Assembly (NCBI GenBank): GCA_945876925.1
Contig: CAMCQD010000122.1
Location: forward strand, 1 to 5,900
DNA: 5,900 nucleotides
Direction of reading: 5' to 3'
From: an uncultured Dermatophilus sp.
Lineage (GTDB): Bacteria > Actinomycetota > Actinomycetes > Actinomycetales > Dermatophilaceae
Below the pieces are notes generated by a model. The model saw only the letters and a list, made by a program, of their open reading frames with translations, was not told where the DNA came from and did not search any database. This document shows positions 1 through 4,834 of this stretch, in pieces (positions within the stretch are counted from its first letter, which is position 1; each line of letters starts with the position of its first letter). Position numbers and translations under genes: made by a program.

Positions 1-7
1 CGGCTCA

Positions 8-13
8 CCTCCT
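8..13 (-). promoter_or_regulatory. Shine-Dalgarno of the next gene outside the window
   Basis: On the minus strand AGGAGG is read at 13-8, followed by TGAGCCG up to the window edge. A start codon just beyond position 1 would have ideal spacing. In the conserved actinobacterial order the gene after metK is priA (primosome helicase), but none of its coding sequence is visible, so that identity is only an expectation. Confidence 0.5.
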
Positions 14-80
14 GACGAACGGTGCCGGCGCCCGGCAGGCACCGGCGTGTCCTCATCGCGGTCCGGGCAGCGCAGACGCC

Positions 81-115
81 ACCGGCCCGGACCGGTCAGG
101 CCAGTCCGGGCCGGT
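81..115 (-). terminator. Likely terminator hairpin after metK
   Basis: A perfect 12-bp inverted repeat (81-92 and 104-115) with an 11-base loop lies 12 bases past the metK stop on the transcribed strand. No U-tract follows, which is common for actinobacterial hairpin terminators. Together with a second weaker dyad (TGCCGG/CCGGCA at 23-37), it suggests that the metK transcript ends, or is processed, here. It could instead be only a stabilising 3' structure. Confidence 0.5.
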
Positions 116-127
116 TCCAGCGACGGC

Positions 128-817
128 TCAGCCGCGCACGGCGCGCTGCAGCTCCTCCACCCGGTTGGTCTTCTCCCAGGTGAACGGGTTGTGCACGCCA
201 TCAGCCGTGGTGCGCCCGAAGTGACCGTAGGCGGCGGTCACCTGGTAGATCGGGCGCAGCAGGTCGAGCTGGTCGATAATCGCCGCCGGGCGCAGGTCAA
301 ACACCTGATCGATGGCCCGCTCGATGGCGTCCAGCGGGACCGTCTCGGTGCCGAACGTCTCCACGTACAGGCCCACCGGCTGCGCCTTGCCGATGGCGTA
401 GGCGGTCTGCACCTCGCAGCGCTTGGCCAGGCCGGCCGCGACGATGTTCTTGGCGACCCAGCGGGTGGCGTACGCCGCCGACCGGTCCACCTTCGAGGGG
501 TCCTTACCCGAGAAGGCGCCACCGCCGTGGCGGGCCATGCCGCCGTAGGTGTCCACGATGATCTTGCGGCCGGTCAGGCCGGCGTCGCCCATCGGGCCGC
601 CGACGACGAACTTGCCGGTCGGGTTGACCAGGGTGCGGTAGCCGGAGGCGTCCAGCTCGACCCCTGAGTCCGCCAGGTCTTCCAGCACGGGCTTGATCAC
701 GAGCTTCTCGATGTCGGGCTGGAGCAGCGCCTCGAGGCTGACGTCCTCGGCGTGCTGGCTGGAGACCACCACGGTGTCCAGGACCGCGGCGCGGTCACCG
801 TCGTAGCCGATGGTCAC
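128..817 (-). CDS. metK: S-adenosylmethionine synthetase, C-terminal half (split metK)
   Basis: This is the C-terminal half of methionine adenosyltransferase, the cytosolic enzyme that makes S-adenosylmethionine from ATP and methionine. The 229 residues run from the middle of the family to its natural C-terminus. Visible family motifs are DTVVVSSQHAED (14-25), the NPTGKF and GGPMGDAGLTGRK block (65-85), the signature GGGAFSGKD (98-106) followed by PSKVDR, and AAYGHFGR near the end. The GHPDK and GAGDQG motifs of the N-terminal half are absent and lie in the next upstream reading frame. The GTG at 815-817 overlaps the stop of that upstream half as GTGA, which would suit termination-reinitiation; I see no strong Shine-Dalgarno, only GAAG-like bases. 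The body is intact, with no internal stop. The family normally has one chain of about 380-410 residues, so this piece should not be active alone. Family identity is certain; whether the start is used is an inference. Confidence 0.9.
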   Translation of the reverse strand: MTIGYDGDRAAVLDTVVVSSQHAEDVSLEALLQPDIEKLVIKPVLEDLADSGVELDASGYRTLVNPTGKFVVGGPMGDAGLTGRKIIVDTYGGMARHGGGAFSGKDPSKVDRSAAYATRWVAKNIVAAGLAKRCEVQTAYAIGKAQPVGLYVETFGTETVPLDAIERAIDQVFDLRPAAIIDQLDLLRPIYQVTAAYGHFGRTTADGVHNPFTWEKTNRVEELQRAVRG

Positions 818-843
818 TTGCCATCTTCATAGAGCACCGTGAC
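791..843 (-). repeat. Doubled hairpin-like segment at the metK split
   Basis: Two 27-base units abut with a one-base overlap at 817. The first (817-843) encodes VTVLYEDGK at the end of the N-terminal half; the second (791-817) encodes VTIGYDGDR at the start of the C-terminal half. Both resemble the single segment that MetK has here: QVTFQYDDGK in Escherichia coli and QVTIEYDGDK in Streptomyces, both from memory. The repeat offset is 26 bases, not 27, which creates the frame change. By hand count only 14 of 27 bases match, so this is not a fresh tandem duplication. The first unit carries the A/T-ending codons TAT, GAA and GAT in a strongly G/C-ending gene. Confidence 0.6.
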
Positions 844-1371
844 CTGCGTCTTGCCGTCCGGGCGCAGGTAGGCCATCTGCCCCGACTTGCGCACCGCCGT
901 GAGCCGCTCGGCGAGCCGGTGGGCGAGGAAGATCGGCAGCGGCATCAGCTCGGGGGTGTCGGCGCACGCGTACCCGAACATGAGGCCCTGGTCGCCGGCG
1001 CCCTGCTTGTCCAGCGGGTCCACGCCGCCGGTGCGGTTCTCGTAGGCGGTGTCGACGCCCTGGGCGATGTCCGCGCTCTGCTCGCCGATGGAGACCTCGA
1101 CGCCGCAGGTCTTCCCGTCGAATCCCTTGACCGACGAGTCGTAGCCGATGCCGATGATGGTCTTGCGCACCAGGCTGGGGATGTCGACGTACCCGGTGGT
1201 GGCGACCTCGCCGGCCACGTGCACCAGCCCGGTAGTCACCATCGTCTCGACGGCGACCCGGGCGTGCGGGTCCTGGGCCAGCATGGCATCGAGAATCGCG
1301 TCACTGATCTGGTCGCAGATCTTGTCAGGGTGCCCCTCGGTGACGGATTCGGAGGTGAACAGGCGAGACAC
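814..1371 (-). CDS. metK: S-adenosylmethionine synthetase, N-terminal half (split metK)
   Basis: These 185 codons match the N-terminal half of MetK. The start is the GTG at 1369-1371, preceded by AAGGAG (1379-1384) at a 7-base spacing and opening the usual S-R-L-F-T-S-E-S-V-T-E-G-H-P-D-K. The frame is open further upstream to 1476, but that stretch is not family-like. Visible motifs are GHPDK (13-17), which contributes to the ATP/methionine site, and the signature GAGDQGLMFGYA (124-135). The reading ends in TGA (814-816) just after a QVTVLYEDGK segment, at the point where normal MetK runs on into the VVVSSQH segment. That continuation is present immediately downstream in the -1 frame. Restoring one base, for instance AAGTG to AAGGTG, would give a single chain of 414 residues. 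The gene follows coaBC by 147 bases. It could be a genuine split gene, a frameshifted allele, or a one-base sequence error. Confidence 0.9.
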   Translation of the reverse strand: MSRLFTSESVTEGHPDKICDQISDAILDAMLAQDPHARVAVETMVTTGLVHVAGEVATTGYVDIPSLVRKTIIGIGYDSSVKGFDGKTCGVEVSIGEQSADIAQGVDTAYENRTGGVDPLDKQGAGDQGLMFGYACADTPELMPLPIFLAHRLAERLTAVRKSGQMAYLRPDGKTQVTVLYEDGK

Positions 1372-1518
1372 GTAGGCGCTCCTTGCTGCCGCCGGCCGCT
1401 GCTGGCCGGTGCGGCGTCGTGGTGAAAAGTGCCGGGCCGTCCCGGCGGGCGGCGCTGGGGCAGCCCGGCCAGGCACCCGGCTCGGCGGATATCGATCTAG
1501 CTGTTGTCGCTGGCGAGT
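1372..1518 (-). other. coaBC-metK spacer and metK leader
   Basis: This 147-base gap holds the metK Shine-Dalgarno AAGGAG (1379-1384) and a short hairpin just upstream of it (CCGGCC 1392-1397 paired with GGCCGG 1404-1409, 6-base loop). A second 6-bp dyad (GCCGGG 1431-1436 with CCCGGC 1441-1446) lies nearer coaBC. The segment at 1488-1505 is locally AT-richer and could hold a promoter, but I find no convincing -35/-10 pair. I do not recognise a SAM-binding riboswitch core. metK may therefore be read through from coaBC or have a promoter that I cannot define. Confidence 0.4.
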
Positions 1519-2868
1519 CTACGGCCGTGGAACCAGTGGCCCGACCACGTCCCAGATCCGCTGGGAGATGTCGTCCTTGCTCGCCGGCCCGACCTGGCGC
1601 ACCTGCTCGCACCCGGGGGTGAGCAGGTACACCGTGGAACTGTCCTGGCCGAAGGTGAGCTGGTCCCCGACCTCATTGGCGACCAGCAGATCCGCGCCCT
1701 TGCGGGCCAGCTTGCGGCGGGCGTGGGCGAGCACGTCGCCGTCCTCGTCCCCGGTCTCGGCGGCGAATCCGACGATGAACGGCCGCGCCAGCCCGGCGGC
1801 GTTCCGGGCCGCGACCAGCTCGGCCAGGATGTCGGGATTGCGCACGAGCTCGATGACCGGGGCGTCCTGCCCAAAGTCCGGCCCGGTGCCGTCGTAGGAC
1901 TTCTTGATCTTCGCGGCGGCCACGGTACGCGGCCGGAAATCGGCCACCGCCGCCGCCATGACGACGACATCGGCCCGCGGCCCGTCCTCGCCGGGACCGC
2001 CCAGGGCGGCGGCGAACACCGCCTCTCGCATCTCGCGGGCGCTGCCGGCCGGCACCACGGTGACCCCGCCGGGGACCGGCTCGGTGACGTTGGCGCTCAC
2101 CAGGGTGACCCGGGCACCGCGGGCCGCGGCCACCCGGGCCAGGGCATACCCCTGCTTACCCGAGCTGCGGTTGCCGAGGAAACGCACCGGGTCCAGCGGC
2201 TCGCGGGTGCCGCCGGCGCTGATGACGACGTGCAGCCCGGCCAGGTCCCGGCGCGCACCGGCACCGGCGGGTCCCGCGCCGGGCTGGCCGCCGAGCACCG
2301 CCATCGCGGCCTGGTAGATCTCCTCCGGCTCGGGCATCCGCCCGGGCCCGGAATCGGCTCCGGTCAGCCGCCCGCTGGCGGGCTCGATGACGGTCACGCC
2401 GCGGGACCGCAGCAGGGAAACATTGGCCACCGTGGCCGGGTGAGCCCACATCTCGGAGTGCATCGCCGGGGCCATGACGACGGGGCAGCGCGCGGTGAGC
2501 AGCACATTGGTGAGCAGATCGCCGGCCAGCCCGTGCGCCGCCCGGGCGAGCAGGTCGGCCGTGGCCGGGGCCACCACGACCAGGTCGGCGCCCTGGCCGA
2601 GCCGGACATGGCGCACCTGGTCCACGTCGTCCCAGACCTCGCTCGTCACCGGCCGGCCGGACAGCGCCGACCAGGTCGCCTCGCCGACGAACCGCAGCGC
2701 CGCCGCGGTGGGCACCACGGTGACCTCGTCACCGGACTCGGTGAACCGGCGCAGCAGCCCGGCCACCTTGTACGCGGCGATTCCACCGCCGACGCCGAGC
2801 ACGACCTGCCGCCTGGCTCCGCCTGACCCGGCGGAGCCAGGCGGCAGGCCGGGCCGGCTGGACTGCAC
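1519..2868 (-). CDS. coaBC: Bifunctional phosphopantothenoylcysteine synthetase/decarboxylase
   Basis: CoaBC carries out two successive steps of coenzyme A synthesis: it joins 4'-phosphopantothenate to cysteine using CTP, then decarboxylates the product with FMN to give 4'-phosphopantetheine. At 449 residues it is slightly longer than usual. The decarboxylase domain spans about 21-192, with GVGGGIAAYK (25-34), the likely catalytic His87 in RHVRLG, APATADLLA (100-108) and PAMHSEMW (134-141). A Gly/Ala-rich linker (193-207) leads to the synthetase domain, with SAGGTREPLDPVRFLGNRSSGK (217-238, ending in the GNRSSGK signature), MAAAVADFRP (304-313) and AKIKK (319-323). The start is the GTG at 2866-2868, with AAGGGG seven to eight bases upstream. 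Residues 1-20 are a Gly/Ser/Pro-rich extension without family conservation; a perfect hairpin is encoded there. It follows rpoZ by 64 bases, the usual actinobacterial pairing. Confidence 0.97.
   Translation of the reverse strand: MQSSRPGLPPGSAGSGGARRQVVLGVGGGIAAYKVAGLLRRFTESGDEVTVVPTAAALRFVGEATWSALSGRPVTSEVWDDVDQVRHVRLGQGADLVVVAPATADLLARAAHGLAGDLLTNVLLTARCPVVMAPAMHSEMWAHPATVANVSLLRSRGVTVIEPASGRLTGADSGPGRMPEPEEIYQAAMAVLGGQPGAGPAGAGARRDLAGLHVVISAGGTREPLDPVRFLGNRSSGKQGYALARVAAARGARVTLVSANVTEPVPGGVTVVPAGSAREMREAVFAAALGGPGEDGPRADVVVMAAAVADFRPRTVAAAKIKKSYDGTGPDFGQDAPVIELVRNPDILAELVAARNAAGLARPFIVGFAAETGDEDGDVLAHARRKLARKGADLLVANEVGDQLTFGQDSSTVYLLTPGCEQVRQVGPASKDDISQRIWDVVGPLVPRP
2805..2848 (-). repeat. 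Perfect 19-bp palindromic hairpin at the coaBC start
   Basis: The arms 2805-2823 (CCTGCCGCCTGGCTCCGCC on the plus strand) and 2830-2848 are exact reverse complements with a 6-base loop at 2824-2829. In the mRNA the stem begins 17 bases after the GTG start codon and encodes roughly residues 7-21 of CoaBC. No U-run follows, so it does not look like a simple intrinsic terminator. It could be a translation or elongation control element, an RNA-processing site, or an inserted short palindromic repeat kept in frame. Confidence 0.85.
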
Positions 2869-2932
2869 GGGAATGCCCCCTTGAGGAAAACGTGCTGACG
2901 AGGAATGCCGCGCGGCTGCGAGGCCCGGGGTC

Positions 2933-3196
2933 TCAGACCTCGACCGGAGTCGAGGTGAGCAGGCCCTCGTTGATCTCGCGCAGGGCCACCGACAGCGGCT
3001 TCTCGTGCACCTCGGTCTCCACCAGGGGCCCGACGTACTCCAGCAGCCCCTCGGACAGCTGCCCGTAATAGGCGTTGATCTGCCGGGCGCGCTTAGCTGA
3101 GTAGATGACCAGGGCGTACTTACTCTCGGCGGCCTCGAGGAGGTCGTCGATGGGCGGGTTGGTGATGCCGATGGGCTGGGCAGGAGTGCCGGACAC
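2933..3196 (-). CDS. rpoZ: DNA-directed RNA polymerase omega subunit
   Basis: RpoZ is the small subunit that wraps the C-terminal part of beta-prime and helps assemble and stabilise RNA polymerase. The 87-residue length is typical of actinobacteria. The recognisable core is NPPIDDLLE (13-21), SKYALVIYSAKRARQINAYY (25-44), LLEYVGPLVE in the middle and EKPLSVALREI towards the C-terminus. The GTG start at 3194-3196 is the only start that gives the usual short N-terminal tail; its ribosome-binding site (AAAGAGAA) is modest. It lies 75 bases after gmk, with a hairpin between them, and 64 bases before coaBC. Linkage of gmk and rpoZ is widespread in bacteria. Nothing in the gene is truncated or unusual. 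Confidence 0.97.
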   Translation of the reverse strand: MSGTPAQPIGITNPPIDDLLEAAESKYALVIYSAKRARQINAYYGQLSEGLLEYVGPLVETEVHEKPLSVALREINEGLLTSTPVEV

Positions 3197-3229
3197 GTAG
3201 TTCTCTTTCGTTGACGATACGGGCGTGAA

Positions 3230-3270
3230 AGCCGTCAGCAGCCCGCCTCGCTAATAGCGGGCGCACGGCT
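3230..3270 (-). terminator. Two-tier hairpin after gmk: weak terminator or attenuator
   Basis: The outer stem pairs AGCCGT (3230-3235) with ACGGCT (3265-3270). The inner stem pairs GCCCGC (3241-3246) with GCGGGC (3257-3262). The loop contains the small dyad CGCTAATAGCG. On the transcribed strand it starts directly after the gmk stop and is followed by TTTC, a short U-run. It may terminate or attenuate part of the gmk message before rpoZ, or act as a processing site that sets different rpoZ levels. Confidence 0.4.
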
Positions 3271-3271
3271 A

Positions 3272-3826
3272 TCACGGATCGATCAATGATACGAGCTGTG
3301 CGGCGGCGCGCTCCACCTCGTCGTTGACGATGGTCACGTCGAACTCGGCGGCAGCGGCGAGCTCGACCCGGGCGGTCTCCAGCCGGGCCCGCTGCTCGGC
3401 CGGGGATTCCGTGCCGCGCCCGGTCAGGCGCCGCACCAGCTCGTCCCAGCTCGGCGGGGCGAGGAAGACGAACAGCGCCCCGGGCATGGACTGGCGCACC
3501 TGCCGGGCACCCTGGAGGTCGATCTCCAGCAGCACCGGACGGCCCGCCTCCAGCGCGGCCTCCACCGGCGCCCGCAGGGTGCCGTAGCTGGCGCGCCCGT
3601 GCACCACCGCAGTCTCGAGGAACTCACCGCTGGCCTGCCGCCGGGCGAACTCGGCGGGAGTGAGGAAGACGTAATCCTCCCCGTCGACCTCGCCGGGGCG
3701 GGGCGGCCGCGTCGTCGCCGAGACCGAGACGAGGATCTCCGGGTGCTGCTGGCGCACGCGCGCGGCGACCGTGCCCTTGCCCACGGCAGTGGGGCCGGCC
3801 AGCACGACCAGGCGCCGCCGGGTCAC
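3272..3826 (-). CDS. gmk: Guanylate kinase
   Basis: Gmk phosphorylates GMP to GDP with ATP in the cytosol and is essential for GTP and dGTP supply. The 184-residue protein is complete. It shows the P-loop GPTAVGKGT (11-19; the Thr-Ala form rather than the common Ser-Gly), the GMP-binding segment SATTRPPRPGEVDGEDYVF (36-54), the GEFLE region (67-71), SYGT (80-83), EIDLQGA (101-107) and the lid-region arginines around 133-151. The GTG start at 3824-3826 lies one base after the mihF stop (TGA-G-GTG), which points to translational coupling and one transcript. It places the P-loop at the normal distance from the N-terminus. The family assignment is secure. The P-loop variant is, as far as I recall, common in actinobacteria and not a defect. 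Confidence 0.97.
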   Translation of the reverse strand: MTRRRLVVLAGPTAVGKGTVAARVRQQHPEILVSVSATTRPPRPGEVDGEDYVFLTPAEFARRQASGEFLETAVVHGRASYGTLRAPVEAALEAGRPVLLEIDLQGARQVRQSMPGALFVFLAPPSWDELVRRLTGRGTESPAEQRARLETARVELAAAAEFDVTIVNDEVERAAAQLVSLIDP

Positions 3827-3827
3827 C

Positions 3828-4145
3828 TCAGCTCTCGCCGAAACGGTCGAGCAGCGCGGCGATCTGGTTGGCGCCCAGGCCGCGCACGCGGCGCGTCTCG
3901 GAAATGCCGATCTCCTCCATGATCTGCTTGGCGCGTACCCGGCCGACGCCAGGCATGGACTCCAGCAGCGAGGAAACCTTCATTTTGCCGATGATTTCGT
4001 TGGTCTTGCCTTCGTTGATCACGTCGGTCAACGAACCCTGAGAAGCCTTGAGCCGGTGCTTGACGGCCGCACGTTCGCGGCGGGCCTCAGCGGCCTTCTC
4101 CAATGCCTGCGCTCGTTGCTCGGGCGTGAGCTGGGGTAGAGCCAC
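3828..4145 (-). CDS. mihF: Actinobacterial integration host factor mIHF
   Basis: mIHF is a nucleoid-associated DNA-binding protein found in actinobacteria and unrelated to enterobacterial IHF. It bends or bridges DNA and was first described as a phage L5 integration cofactor in mycobacteria. The 105-residue length is standard. The N-terminal part (ALPQLTPEQRAQALEKAAEARRERAAVK) is a long charged helix. SLLESMPGVGRVRAKQIMEEIGI (about 68-90) is the helix-two-turn-helix DNA-binding region, and RRVRGLGANQIAALLDRF closes the protein. The GTG start (4143-4145) is chosen because it gives the canonical V/M-ALPQLTPEQR start and has GAGGAG (4152-4157) six bases upstream; the frame is open to 4187 but without family similarity. 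It heads a likely mihF-gmk unit after a 338-base non-coding gap. Confidence 0.96.
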   Translation of the reverse strand: MALPQLTPEQRAQALEKAAEARRERAAVKHRLKASQGSLTDVINEGKTNEIIGKMKVSSLLESMPGVGRVRAKQIMEEIGISETRRVRGLGANQIAALLDRFGES

Positions 4146-4232
4146 GTCTCTCTCCTCGACGGATCGGCACCCTGGTACCAGTGGCACCGCAGGTGCGGGT
4201 GGGAACTGACGGCCTATCGGACCGCCTGATGC

Positions 4233-4260
4233 AGCCTATAGGCCAGCACCAGGTGCCCAA
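4233..4260 (-). promoter_or_regulatory. Candidate mihF promoter
   Basis: On the minus strand TTGGGC (4260-4255) and TAGGCT (4238-4233) are separated by 16 bases. TAGGCT fits the actinobacterial -10 pattern TANNNT; the -35 element is only a partial match. The predicted leader to the mihF GTG would be about 80 bases. The -10 overlaps one arm of the GGCCTAT/ATAGGCC dyad, and the spacer contains the GCACC-a-GGTGC dyad, so an operator is possible. Confidence 0.3.
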
Positions 4261-4307
4261 CGCCCGACAGCGTTTGCGAATTCAGTTGGCGCAAAGACGG
4301 TTCTAAT

Positions 4308-4430
4308 GTGATCCGCGCATTCGCAGGCGACTGTACGCGCAGGTCCGGTTACCCGGGGCCGATAATCCCTCCTGGCGGATGACCGGCATCACCGGGTGCG
4401 CGCCCGGGCCGCCTGGCCGGCGCGGATCAC
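4308..4430. repeat. 11-bp perfect inverted repeat pair around 101 bases
   Basis: GTGATCCGCGC at 4308-4318 is exactly reverse-complementary to GCGCGGATCAC at 4420-4430. The 101 bases between them hold no gene. I see no flanking target duplication, so evidence for a small mobile element is weak. It could fold as a large RNA stem or be chance in GC-rich DNA. Confidence 0.4.
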
Positions 4431-4483
4431 GCTCGACCATCCAATGCGCAACCTAGCGAGGCCTCCTCACCTGCGCAAGGAGA

Positions 4484-4834
4484 TTAATCACCACTCCCGG
4501 CGGGGCCTTCGCCAGCGGCGATGGCCCGGTGATGGCGAATGACCTCCTCGACGACGAACTCGAGGAACTTCTCCGCGAAAGCCGGATCGAGCGCGGCCTG
4601 GGACGCCAGCGAGCGCAGCCGCTCGATCTGCGCCTTCTCCCGCTCGGGATCAGCCGGCGGCAGGCCGCGTTCGGCCTTGAGCCGGCCGACCCGCTGAGTG
4701 CATTTGAAGCGCTCAGCGAGTAAATACATCATCGCGGCGTCGATATTGTCGATCGAATGACGCAGTTCCAGCAGCTCGGCGGGGAGCCCCGGACCTTCTG
4801 GCCCCATCGGGGGCGGCGCTGCGGCGGCGGTCAT
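4484..4834 (-). CDS. Monofunctional chorismate mutase, AroQ type
   Basis: Chorismate mutase converts chorismate to prephenate, the entry to phenylalanine and tyrosine synthesis. The 116-residue protein is an all-helical AroQ-fold domain (about 19-104) after a flexible Ala/Pro/Gly-rich leader (1-18). Expected active-site positions are present: Arg25 in ELRHSIDNID, Arg42 in LLAERF, Lys53 in GRLKAERG, and the D-P-E-R-E stretch at 62-66 with Arg65. The C-terminal VVEEVIRHHRAIAAG (94-108) matches the small high-GC Gram-positive and archaeal subfamily, where His-His replaces the Ser/Gln pair of the Escherichia coli domain. There is no signal peptide, so it should be cytosolic. Its ATG overlaps the pyrF TGA (ATGA), and no strong ribosome-binding site is visible, so it is probably translated by coupling to pyrF. 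Such small mutases often need a DAHP synthase partner for full activity; none is visible here. Confidence 0.9.
   Translation of the reverse strand: MTAAAAPPPMGPEGPGLPAELLELRHSIDNIDAAMMYLLAERFKCTQRVGRLKAERGLPPADPEREKAQIERLRSLASQAALDPAFAEKFLEFVVEEVIRHHRAIAAGEGPAGSGD

Larger units (their letters stand above)
4146..4483 (-). other. Non-coding region upstream of mihF with multiple dyads
   Basis: This is the only gap above 300 bases in the window. I see no gene in it on either strand. It holds the mihF ribosome-binding site and a relatively AT-rich patch (27 of 50 bases G/C at 4261-4310). Short dyads are frequent: CTGGTACCAG (4172-4181), GCACC-gca-GGTGC (4184-4196), GGCCTAT/ATAGGCC (4211-4217, 4238-4244), GCACC-a-GGTGC (4246-4256), TTTGCG/CGCAAA (4273-4278, 4290-4295) and CCGGG/CCCGG (4392-4396, 4403-4407). 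The most likely role is a promoter-regulatory region for mihF-gmk and the 3' end of the pyrF-chorismate mutase transcript. No tRNA or recognisable riboswitch is present. Confidence 0.5.

Noticed and set aside
814..830. Programmed -1 frameshift joining the metK halves
   Set aside because: The window between the -1 frame stop (828-830) and the TGA (814-816) has no homopolymeric slippery heptamer; reinitiation at GTGA or an altered sequence fits better.
1372..1476. N-terminal extension of metK from the upstream ATG at 1476
   Set aside because: The added residues are Ala/Pro/Arg-rich and not MetK-like, while the GTG at 1369-1371 has a good AAGGAG and gives the family N-terminus.
1372..1518. SAM-sensing riboswitch in front of metK
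   Set aside because: Only short GC-rich stems are visible; I could not find the core motifs of known SAM riboswitch classes.
1504..2826. Long plus-strand open frame of 440 codons antisense to coaBC
   Set aside because: The translation is low-complexity Gly/His/Arg-rich with no family features; it is the mirror of the clear coaBC gene in GC-rich DNA.
2921..2935. Near-palindrome at the rpoZ stop as a terminator
   Set aside because: The arms are imperfect and nearly loopless, with no U-run, and rpoZ-coaBC co-transcription is expected.
4303..4440. Possible 45-codon minus-strand ORF in the mihF upstream gap (ATG at 4438-4440)
   Set aside because: The only Shine-Dalgarno-like sequence is too far upstream, and the peptide has no recognisable features.
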